NCBI GenBank assembly: GCA_009746045.1
Contig: RPFO01000076.1
Coordinates: 2,407,086-2,471,085 of the forward strand
DNA from: Mesostigma viride
Lineage: Eukaryota > Streptophyta > Mesostigmatophyceae > Mesostigmatales > Mesostigmataceae
Direction: 5' to 3'
DNA: 64,000 bases
Below are positions 39,972 to 48,304 of the stretch, one piece after another. Numbering within the stretch: position 1 is the first letter of the stretch; each line of letters starts with the position of its first letter. The notes under the pieces are model-generated. The model did no database searches, was not told where the DNA came from, and worked only from the letters and a program-made list of their open reading frames with translations. Made by a program: the position numbers and the translations under genes.

Positions 39972-40719
39972 GCCCAGGTTTGATCCAAAAAAGAAAGAGG
40001 ACAAGCTAGTGTTTCCGGGTTTGCCAGAGGGCCACACCCAGGACGAAGCTAGGGAGTGGTTGTTTAAGTTGTCACATGCATATGCTAGCGACAATGTCCG
40101 TGATTGGTTTGCCTCTCTACGTGCGTCCACACCCATCCATCAATCTGCCAAGCCTATCCAGCAGTTGGTACAATTGTACCAAAAGCGTGCCAGCAGCGGG
40201 GTAGACGTGGCAGAAAATGTGTTGTGGGCGCAGTTCATGGTTGATCTTAGGGCACTTGTTACCACGGGGGAGCACTTAGAAGTGCTTAAGGGCTTCCAGT
40301 GGATAGAGGCCTATAAGGTCAATAAGCGTGACTATGTGAGTGACAACAAAAAATATGTCATGTACATAGAGGGAGATGAGGAGCTGAAGAAGCTCAATGC
40401 CAAGTACCTAGTACACCTATGGCTACAAAAGGCAGAACTGGACCCCACCACCCTGTCAGTAATCCTGGCAGGTCTAAAGGATAAGTGGGAGGACTTTAGG
40501 AAGGCAATGGCCTATGTGCAGCAATGCCTAGAGCCGTTTGCTGCTGCAGCCAAGGAGGGAAAGGTGAAGCAGGTAAAGGGGGAGGAAGCCTCAGGTACGG
40601 GGCTCTCCAAGAAGCAGATGCAGTCGCTGGTAGCCCAGGTAAAGGCGGTAATGGGGGGGATAAAAACAAAAACAACAAAAGTGGGGGAGGTGGAAACAAG
40701 GGGGGGGAAAGAACAATAA
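39955..40719 (+). CDS. Gag capsid-like domain
   Basis: RFDPKKKEDKLVFPGLPEGHTQDEAREWLFKLSHAYASDNVRDWFAS and following 'WAQFMVDLRALVTTGEHLEVL' resemble retrotransposon Gag ('F.G.....A..WL......F.......W..F...L...F'). The same phrases occur in the element at 16839-17185 on the minus strand. After about 40650 two G-run shifts (40651-40657 and 40701-40707) move the basic Asn/Gly-rich linker into other frames before the zinc knuckle. Confidence 0.65.
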   Translation, partial: QHGLARPRFDPKKKEDKLVFPGLPEGHTQDEAREWLFKLSHAYASDNVRDWFASLRASTPIHQSAKPIQQLVQLYQKRASSGVDVAENVLWAQFMVDLRALVTTGEHLEVLKGFQWIEAYKVNKRDYVSDNKKYVMYIEGDEELKKLNAKYLVHLWLQKAELDPTTLSVILAGLKDKWEDFRKAMAYVQQCLEPFAAAAKEGKVKQVKGEEASGTGLSKKQMQSLVAQVKAVMGGIKTKTTKVGEVETRGGKEQ

Positions 40720-40792
40720 CAATAAAAACAGAAAACAAAGTGGGGGAGCTAGCAAGCCAGGGGGTGCTAAGCCAGCAGGGGGGGACAAGAGG

Positions 40793-43123
40793 TTGCCTCA
40801 TGACCCCACCAAGCATTGCACTAGGTGCCTTTGTAAGGGGCACCTAAAAGATGACTGCTGGAAAGGCAAACCCGACTATGGTTCTGACGTTGATGTTTGT
40901 CCTGGATGCTGGAAAACACGTCACCCCATTGCAGCAGGAGCGCGCTGCACGGCACCCAGGCACAACAAGACCACGCCAGGGCGCTACAACCGCGCGGGGG
41001 CGGCAGACCAGGGTGACACCTGTAAGCTACCCTCACCATTTTTCACAAATGGTTTCCTGTTACCTTCTGTCTGCCAAGTGTTGCCTGAGTGTGATGATGT
41101 GGATTGGGAAGTGGCATATGACATGACACTGTCACACATGATGCGTGACCCCACCATAGCTTCCCTTAGTGCAGCAGCAGAAAAGGTAATCACGTATGGT
41201 GCTCTAGCAGAGCAACTGCACAAGGTTATGGGCCATGAGGCTGTGGCTGAAAGGCTAGCCAATAAAATACAAGGCCATGATCTGGAACAGATGTGCAGGC
41301 ACGTACGTAAGCACTGTGAGCAATGTCAGCTATATGCTCCTAAGCCCAGAAAATGGCATGTGGCCACACCACCACTGGCTAGAGGCAAACTGGTTGGGGA
41401 TGTTATACACGTGGTGAAGGACACGGTATACTACCTAGTCATAAAGGATGCCTGGTCAAGGTTTGTGGTAGTGGAGCCCCTGCCTGGGATGGATAAAGAG
41501 CAGCTGCACAGAGCTTTACAGATAGCCTTGGCACGTTTTCACCCCATTGAAAAAGTAATGCTGGATCAGCAGTTTCTCTGCATCCAGGACAGGAATGACC
41601 TGCCCAAGATAGAAGTGTCTGGGGCTCAAGATCATGAACGTCAGGGGTTGGTAGAACGTACCATGAGAGCCATCAGGGATGTGATAAGAAAAATGCCATC
41701 CAGGTTGGCTGACTCTGGTAGCTATGCTGACAGGGCATCTTGGGCAGCAGGGGTGACTACCCAGCTAAACGCCAAACCAATAATGTCCTCACCTTTTGGG
41801 GAAATCACCCCAACTGGCCTTCAGTCAGGCAGCTATGCTTCAGAGGTACACACTCACTACAACACACAAAGGCAGCACTTAGCCAAGTTGCTGGCAAAGA
41901 AAGACAAAAACAATGCCAGGCCTGTGTTTGAAGTGGGGGACCATGTGTTATTTTTCAGAGAGGGTGACAGAGGAAGAGCACACTCTGCCAGATGGCACGG
42001 TCCAGCTGTAGTCACCAAAATTCATGAAGAAGGGACTGCAGTCACTATACAACATGACAGAGAGCGTGTGGTCAGCAAGCATAGACTCAAGCTTTATTAC
42101 CCACCACTGGCAGACGTGTCAGGGGTAGAATTCTTGGACATGGATTCAGAGCAGGAGTCTGGTGGATTGATCTCACCCAATGAATTGGCTAAGGACGTCA
42201 TTGATGCAAGCACTAGCACCACAGTAGAAGCTCCTGTGTTCCTCAGTAGTGCAGCCCCACTACAACCCAATAGTCCACCTGGGCAGGAGGACGGTGCACA
42301 GGGTGAGCAGCAGGTAGCACCTCCCTCACACCTGGAGGAGTCACAAAACAGAGCAGATCCTGTCGTTCCCAGGAAGTCATTTGCTGAGATTCTTAAGGCC
42401 TTGCACAAGGCACACAACACTAAAGCAGTTGTGGCAACAGGTACAGCACAGGTCAATGCTGTAGGGGATGCAGGTCAAGATCCTAGTATTTTGGCTGTAG
42501 ACACCCAAGCACAGGTGAGTATCATCAGTGCAGAAGCTGTATCTGGTCTGAAAATGAAGGCCTCACCATGGGCTAGAGTGTCAGATTTTTCAGGCAAAAC
42601 CAAAATGCAGGTCAAAGGTCAGGTGAGCATTCAAATCTTGGGTATGCCCACTCCATTTCAGGTGGTTGAGGGTTACTCAGGGAATGCCCTGTTAGGGGAA
42701 CCTTTTGTATCTTACCCTGGTGTTGTCATCTCAGCTGGGAGGTTGAGTGTGGCAGGGGTAGGACAGGTGCCTCTAGATCATTTTAAAATCCCTTTGAGCC
42801 AGATTAGCACTGGGTTGGATGCTGCCATCAATGCAGTTAAGCCCAAGTACCTCCCAGGTCAGGAACCGTGTGTGGAGGACCTCATACACTCTCAAAAGCT
42901 ACACCCTTCAGCGTTTGGGCTTGGTAGATGGGATGTTGCATCCATGTCTCCCCTGTCCTATGATGATATTGTACGGGACTGCCAGACGCAGATTGGGTTT
43001 CTTAAGTGGCTTGAGGCTTTTACCAAAGCCAGGGAGGAGTGGGTTGTTCCAGATGCACGTAGTCCCACACACACACCACCTGTGACTCCTCTTGATGCTA
43101 TGCCAGCTGGGCCAAGAAGCTAA
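40793..43123 (+). CDS. zinc knuckle, integrase and retropepsin-like domain
   Basis: One frame. CCHC knuckle CTRCLCKGHLKDDC (~residues 9-22); HHCC zinc region LHKVMGH ... CRHVRKHCEQC; integrase core GDVIHVVKD...DAWSRFVVVEPLPG, VMLDQQF and QGLVERTMRAIRDVI (D, D, E). A C-terminal FEVGDHVLFFREGDRG...ARWHGPAVVTKI resembles the GPY/F-type module seen in Gypsy integrases. Then, ~residues 560-645, a retropepsin-like domain: ILAVDTQAQVSII (DTQ at 42500-42508), DFSGKTKMQVKGQVSIQILG, and ALLGEPFVS. No protease lies between knuckle and HHCC. Codon 40793 is TTG; the frame is open upstream, so this is not a true start. Confidence 0.85.
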   Translation: MPHDPTKHCTRCLCKGHLKDDCWKGKPDYGSDVDVCPGCWKTRHPIAAGARCTAPRHNKTTPGRYNRAGAADQGDTCKLPSPFFTNGFLLPSVCQVLPECDDVDWEVAYDMTLSHMMRDPTIASLSAAAEKVITYGALAEQLHKVMGHEAVAERLANKIQGHDLEQMCRHVRKHCEQCQLYAPKPRKWHVATPPLARGKLVGDVIHVVKDTVYYLVIKDAWSRFVVVEPLPGMDKEQLHRALQIALARFHPIEKVMLDQQFLCIQDRNDLPKIEVSGAQDHERQGLVERTMRAIRDVIRKMPSRLADSGSYADRASWAAGVTTQLNAKPIMSSPFGEITPTGLQSGSYASEVHTHYNTQRQHLAKLLAKKDKNNARPVFEVGDHVLFFREGDRGRAHSARWHGPAVVTKIHEEGTAVTIQHDRERVVSKHRLKLYYPPLADVSGVEFLDMDSEQESGGLISPNELAKDVIDASTSTTVEAPVFLSSAAPLQPNSPPGQEDGAQGEQQVAPPSHLEESQNRADPVVPRKSFAEILKALHKAHNTKAVVATGTAQVNAVGDAGQDPSILAVDTQAQVSIISAEAVSGLKMKASPWARVSDFSGKTKMQVKGQVSIQILGMPTPFQVVEGYSGNALLGEPFVSYPGVVISAGRLSVAGVGQVPLDHFKIPLSQISTGLDAAINAVKPKYLPGQEPCVEDLIHSQKLHPSAFGLGRWDVASMSPLSYDDIVRDCQTQIGFLKWLEAFTKAREEWVVPDARSPTHTPPVTPLDAMPAGPRS

Positions 43124-44526
43124 GGTTAAAGTTTGTGTGCAAGCATAAACCTCAGGCTGATGGGGGACCACCCATTTTCCATGCTAGGCCATGTGTTACT
43201 GAGTTCAGGGGCTCTACAGAGCTGACAGAGGCTGAGCTTTATACTCCTGGTATTCAGCAAACGTCTCTCAAGGTGTTGCTTTCCTTGTTTTTGCATCAGC
43301 TTAATACAGGGAAGGATTATGTGTGTAAAGCCACAGATATCAAAAGAGCCTTTCTAAAGGGGGACCCTGCCATAGCACAGCAGGTCTGGAGAGGTCAGGT
43401 ATACGTGGTGAATACTCCTAAGGTGTGGCACAGGGATATTGTTCAACCCTTGTTGAGGCCAAACCTGGGGGTTGAAGGGTTGCAGTCAGCTCCAAAAATT
43501 TTTAGGCTGTCTGCACAGGAGGTATTCATGAAGCTAGGGGCCACCTATGATGACATTGACCCTTGCCTGTTTGTCATCCCACACCCTGATGGAATGATGA
43601 TGTTTGTCTGGCATGGGGATGATCAGTTAATCTCAGGTCCTAGAGCTGCAGTGGATGCTTTCATAGCTCAGGTGTCTGCCAGTTTTGAGATTGGCAAGCA
43701 GCTAGAGCTGGGCAAGGAGCCAGTCAAGTTCTGTGGCATGATGCTTGAGTTGCTGCAGCAGCAGGGCAGCTGGGTTTGTTCCATGCAGGCCTCTGCTGAA
43801 TACATTAAGTCTTGTCTGGATGTCCTGCCTGTTCACATCACCCCTGACATGTGCCCTACCATTAGAGGCAAGCTTGGTTGGCTATGTGCTACATGTGCAC
43901 CCCACCTGGCTTTTGTGAGCAGGGTAGATGATGAGGTACTACAGGAGGTAGGAGCACGGGCAATCAAGCAGTTGTTGCATGATGGTCCACCTTTGATGCT
44001 TCACTCACTGGACCTGTTTACTCCCATTCACATCACGTGCATGATGGATAGTTCAATGGAGTCCAGGGTAGTTACCAAGGTTCAAGCCAGAGAGGCTGGA
44101 TTGTTTTTCCTGCATAACCAAGGTGGGAAGAAGTCACTAGTCTCCTGGTTCAGTAGATTGCACAAGAGGAAAGCTGTGAGTAGCAATGTAGCTGAATGCA
44201 GGGCTGTGGTATCTTCTGTCTTGCATGCAAGGTATCTCAATCACTTGCTGGTCTGGCTTCAACACCAGGCTGGTAGCTCTGCAGGAGTGAAAGCACATTT
44301 GCTGACTGACTCTCAATCTATCATCTCTTTCCTTGCCAATCCTTTGGCTGTACACTCGGACCTGGATTGGATTGTGCTAAAACAGGAATGCAAGTACCTG
44401 GAGTCTAAAGCCCACGTCAGGGACAAAGACAATGCTGCAGATGCACTGACCAAGGTGCCACAAGCAGCAGGACCACAATACCAGGTCTTGTATGGGTTGA
44501 TGAACCCTGGTTACAGTCTGAAGTGA
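43108..44526 (+). CDS. reverse transcriptase and RNase H, copia type
   Basis: The frame joins the upstream one by a one-base shift near 43100; homologous residues (KKLRLKFVCKHKPQ) are readable before the GTG at 43135. RT: VCKATDIKRAFLKGDP (motif A), GLQSAPKIFRLSAQE (copia 'GLKQAPRAWY'), HGDD at 43612-43623 in place of YVDD, and FCGMMLEL. RNase H: MDSSMESRVVTKVQ..., SLVSWFSRLHKRKAVSSNVAECRAVV, HLLTDSQSIISFLANPLAVHSDLDW and KDNAADALTKV. Typical copia layout at the 3' end. Confidence 0.85.
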   Translation, partial: WAKKLRLKFVCKHKPQADGGPPIFHARPCVTEFRGSTELTEAELYTPGIQQTSLKVLLSLFLHQLNTGKDYVCKATDIKRAFLKGDPAIAQQVWRGQVYVVNTPKVWHRDIVQPLLRPNLGVEGLQSAPKIFRLSAQEVFMKLGATYDDIDPCLFVIPHPDGMMMFVWHGDDQLISGPRAAVDAFIAQVSASFEIGKQLELGKEPVKFCGMMLELLQQQGSWVCSMQASAEYIKSCLDVLPVHITPDMCPTIRGKLGWLCATCAPHLAFVSRVDDEVLQEVGARAIKQLLHDGPPLMLHSLDLFTPIHITCMMDSSMESRVVTKVQAREAGLFFLHNQGGKKSLVSWFSRLHKRKAVSSNVAECRAVVSSVLHARYLNHLLVWLQHQAGSSAGVKAHLLTDSQSIISFLANPLAVHSDLDWIVLKQECKYLESKAHVRDKDNAADALTKVPQAAGPQYQVLYGLMNPGYSLK

Positions 44527-44909
44527 CTGGCACATTGTACATGTTAGCCCATGACCCCCTGCCTAATACTGCAGCTGAAAGGCTGCAGTGGCAGCTGGGT
44601 AGTTTTCTGACAGTGAGAAGCACTGGTCTAGAAAGTTGGGACATGATGAATGTGTTATTTATTGAATAAAATTTTGTGAGACACTTGTTTGGATGACCAT
44701 GACATGCTGGGGCCTGGAGCACCCATCTCACTCAGTTAAGAAACCATGCTTGAGACATGGGGCCTTTTTAATGCATCTCTTGTACATGTGTGAGGTGACC
44801 TTTGGGTCCTAGTAGGTTATCTGACAGTTTTTTAAGGCATTGGGAATGGCTGCGTCCATTTGATGGCTATGTGTGTTTCTGTTGAAACCCAAAGAAAACT
44901 TAAAGTGGG
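44527..44909 (+). other. 3' untranslated region and polypurine tract
   Basis: No gene. AATAAA at 44665-44670 upstream of the LTR. AAAGTGGG at 44902-44909 immediately before the 3' LTR is the likely polypurine tract. Confidence 0.6.
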
Positions 44910-45287
44910 AGTTAGTCTAAGTCTCCCGCCTGTAGCCTAAGTGGACACGTGCCAGCACCGCCGGCGCCCAATTGGGTACTGGGACGGTGCTGGACTAGAG
45001 CAGTCGTGGCATGGACACGTGGCTATACTCAGTATGTGATGAGCCGGTACCTCAGTACCGGGACTGTAGTTGTCATGTTAGGACTGACTAGATCAGGTTG
45101 TAACTGATAGGCTAGTCCGTCCAGGATCAGTAAGTTAGTTTAACTTACGCAAAGTCTGGCCAGCCATCGTTGACGGCTGGCCAGCAGTATATGTGCCATT
45201 CTATCCTAATGCCAAGGTGTCTCGTCGTTCACGCACACACACGCCATTTGGCAGTGCCCGAGCATTCCAGCTTTGTGTTGCATAACT
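44910..45287 (+). repeat. 3' LTR with AGTTA...TAACT ends
   Basis: Identical by eye to the 5' LTR over 378 bp; followed by the GTGGC duplication at 45288-45292. Confidence 0.9.
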
Positions 45288-45758
45288 GTGGCCACGATGG
45301 TGTGTAGTATGACCGCACTTACATGCTAGCAAAGTTAGCAAAAGCCCCATTCCTCTCCTGAGGACTGAGAGTTTTTTAATTGTTTCAGGCAGTTGCAGTG
45401 GCCAAATCGAGCCCAGTTTTTTTCCACGTTTCAAGAACTATATTGTTTACATGCCTATATTTTTTCTTCATGCACGAGGATTTGATTGAATTTTTCCCAC
45501 TCGTTCTTATCCCGAAAAATGCAAATTCGCGAGGGGTGCCCATCGTCCGTGTAATTTTCAGGTGTTCGGGTCAAGTTTTCACATATGCAGTATTTTTGCC
45601 AACAAAATGACATCTAGTACACCCCCGATCCACATCAAAACATTTGGGATGGACCCCCCACCTATAGTCGCTACACGCGGTTGAAAATTGTCAACTCAGT
45701 CCTCCTGTGAGGACTGAGTTGGGACAGACGACGAGTTAAGGGATTGAGTCCCCACCCT
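45288..45758. other. no gene seen; inverted-repeat remnant at right side of the copia-like element
   Basis: Contains AACTCAGTCCTCCTGTGAGG with its complement (hairpin 45690-45715) and GGACAGACGACGAG, which match in reverse the cluster at 36510-36590. The copia-like element is therefore nested in an older inverted-repeat element, whose precise ends and target duplication were not resolved. Confidence 0.4.
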
Positions 45759-46224
45759 TGTTAGACACAACAGACAAGTTATATCCAAGTCGACTATCTG
45801 TTGAAGTTATAGTTGACTTTTGGCAAGGGTTGTTTGCTTGATGAAACAAGGAAATCCTTGAATTACACCATAGATTTAGTTCTCACGTACGCACACATGC
45901 ACGACCACCACAAACAGGATAAAAGTCATCGTGTACGCAGAGTCGGCTCAACCCGAACCCGGAAGGACCAATCAAAAGTGAGGATCACTCACGATAAGAT
46001 CTTATCCTCCGAATCCTCAACACACACAAGGCCAGCACATACTGAATCTCCATGATCTGGAACCAGATCCACCAGGTACAACAGTATTAAAGAGAATCTA
46101 TGACTGACTGAACAAAACCATGCAAAGTACCCTACGTGGATCAGGCCACGACCAATGAGGGTAGAACAATAAATTCGACAGATCTCAGCAGGCCCAATAT
46201 CCATCAGACGTCGAAGCCTCCTAA
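45759..46224 (-). repeat. 3' LTR of the chromovirus, distal part
   Basis: Read on the minus strand the LTR would start TGTAACAACC (48222, now inside the flipped spacer) and end TGTCTAACA at 45759. The distal part lies here; CTAA at 46221-46224 borders the first X copy. Confidence 0.6.
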
Positions 46225-47994
46225 TGTCCATGTTACCAAGAAAAGTCCTTATTTTAGGACCAGTTTGAATTAAAAAATATATGTGCAAACATCAAATTTC
46301 GACCCTGGCATTTTTACCACTGACAGATAACACACTTTTTGAATTTTGGACAAAAACCTGGGTTCAAATAATTACATTTAGTGCCTGAATGGACCCTGGC
46401 CCATGGCAGGCCTCAAACCGCGAATTTGGTCAAAATGAGAATTTAGGACCAATAGGACCAATTAGTGTCAACGCATGACCATGCTATCCACACGGTCCCT
46501 TGAGCATCTTACAAGCGCTAGGGGACCCTACGAGGCCTTGGGATGGCGGGGCAGCGTATAACAAGGCCATACCCTGCTGTGGCTGCCTCTATATATACGC
46601 GTGCTTAACGGTGTCACAGATGGTGCAGGTAATGCAATATACGGTTGCATGGTTGCTGAGGTTGCCCGGCTTGAACATGGCCCACCCCTTGCGGTAAACT
46701 TTCTCTAAGCATATGCCAAACCTTCTTTGACATCACGGACATGCTGGCCACCACCCAGCGATGAAAAAACATTGCATTTGCATTGCAACTAACACATGAA
46801 TGCAGCCAAATCAAGTTACAGAACAACGTTGTGCTAACATGCAACGCTTTGTGAGTGAATTCAGGGTGCATGTAACACGTAAACCATACTGTATATACTG
46901 TCTGAGAACACCCTGAACGACTGCAGGCCATAGGACCATGGTTTATAACTAACACATGAGTAAAACTGCTCTTACGCATGTGTGTTTTAGCTGCAGCGGA
47001 CGACGAAGACAGAGACGTAAAAAATTGTATGACGTAAACCAACTATGTGTGACAGTTATGTGCACAGAGAGCGTCCCCTCTTTTTAGGCATAGCTGGCTG
47101 ACTCAAAACACCACGACAGCGTTGCCAGTTACACTCATGATCTAGGGCACCCCGGCACGTACCTGCTACTTACGTCGCCTCATTCCAGATGGTTGCAAAA
47201 AAGTCGCTGAAATCCGCAGCGAGGTCAGCTTTCCGAGAGCTGAGCGCACCAAAGCTGGCCAACCGGTTCGAAAATGATATAAACCACGCTTGTGATGCGT
47301 TCTAGGTCCAAGAAATACCGAAAGTGAAGACCTATAAGGTGCGCTCGCTGCCCAGCCTGAACGTCCCTAAAACATGGTCGACAATGGAAATCGGGCAAGA
47401 ATATCACAGCCCAGGCGCTCCCATGTCAAATACTCCGTTTCTAAACTCCAGACTATTATCAAAATCGTCCACAAAAATTTCCTGGCTTGATTCGCACCAC
47501 CATTGCTAATACACTAACATGTTTGTGCCAAAATCGACCCTCCGCGAGCAGGCGATCTGCGACCCATTTGTGATGTGCCGCTGTGCTACAGCGCTACACA
47601 TAAAAACTTGCGCAGAAAATTTCACAGCCTTTAAGCATAACTAACGACCTTTCGTTTTTGGTACTGGGCGCCCGAAATGATGAACGCACGTGAAAACGCC
47701 GGCCACGATTGTCAGGTCGCCATATCCACCTCAGATCATTCCCGCACCCACTTTTTCGCTCCAAAATCGGTTATATTTTTGGTCGAGGTACCTACTTTCC
47801 CGCCATTATACCCGGTACCCGGGTACGGAATCCGGGTACCATGTGCCGGTACCACGGGTCGGGTACATCATGCCGGGTACGGTCCACATGGGGTACGGTC
47901 CATATAGTGACCCCCCCCCCGGTACCTCGGTTATAGTAAATTGGTCCTTAATTTAGGACTTTGTCCTAAATTAAGGACCGTGGTATGGCTAACA
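46225..47994 (+). mobile_element. element X, copy 1 (left arm of palindrome)
   Basis: 1770 bp, starts TGTCCATGTTACCAAG, ends ATGGCTAACA. It has short imperfect terminal inverted repeats (TGT...TACCA), a perfect 17-bp-stem hairpin near the right end (47943-47959 with 47963-47979) and a cluster of GGTAC motifs (about 47788-47930). No credible protein. TGT...ACA ends with 4-bp target copies would fit a solo LTR or a Ginger-like DNA transposon; the terminal hairpin and motif cluster favour the latter. Identical by eye to copy 2 in reverse. Confidence 0.8.
47788..47930. repeat. GGTAC motif cluster in element X
   Basis: About ten GGTAC(C) motifs in 140 bp, many in the context CCGGGTAC or GGTACGG, followed by a C10 run. 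The same cluster is at 48370-48512 and 56424-56570 in the other copies. Clustered subterminal motifs are typical transposase-binding sites, which is inference here. Confidence 0.6.
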
Positions 47995-48304
47995 TTAGAT
48001 CCCTTGATGACATTTCAATTGTGGGAGAATTTGTCTTATTCAGGGTTGATCATGATCAGATGATAATGAGATAGGAGGCCCCTTTGGGGATGTAAAAACC
48101 CACTTGCTTGTCCCAAGAGGTGGTGGACTTCCTCTTAATTGTTGTGTTGTTCTTGTGGAGGTTGTTGTTTTATTCTTCTTGGTTTCTAGGAACTGGGAGT
48201 TCCTGTCTTGAGGGGGAGATATGTAACAACCAAATGTTACATCCAAAGTTTTCCTACTGTTGATCTTATTATGAGTTCTTGAGGACAATTATTTGGGAAG
48301 TTAG
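47995..48304. other. palindrome spacer: flipped piece of the chromovirus 3' end
   Basis: 310 bp flanked by direct TTAG copies (47995-47998 and 48301-48304). On the plus strand it contains a polypurine tract (GAGGGGGAGATA, 48210-48221) followed by an LTR start (TGTAACAACC at 48222). The surrounding chromovirus is on the minus strand, so this piece is reversed relative to its parent. Confidence 0.7.

Larger units (their letters stand above)
37797..45287 (+). mobile_element. young copia-like retrotransposon, domain order Gag-IN-PR-RT-RH
   Basis: Flanked by GTGGC (37792-37796 and 45288-45292), with 378-bp LTRs that look identical, so insertion was recent. Coding order is a long coiled-coil protein, Gag, CCHC knuckle, HHCC-integrase, retropepsin-like domain, reverse transcriptase, RNase H. 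RT and RNase H are clearly of copia type but integrase comes before protease. LTRs end AGTTA...TAACT instead of TG...CA. Reading frame changes at several G runs. Confidence 0.9.
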
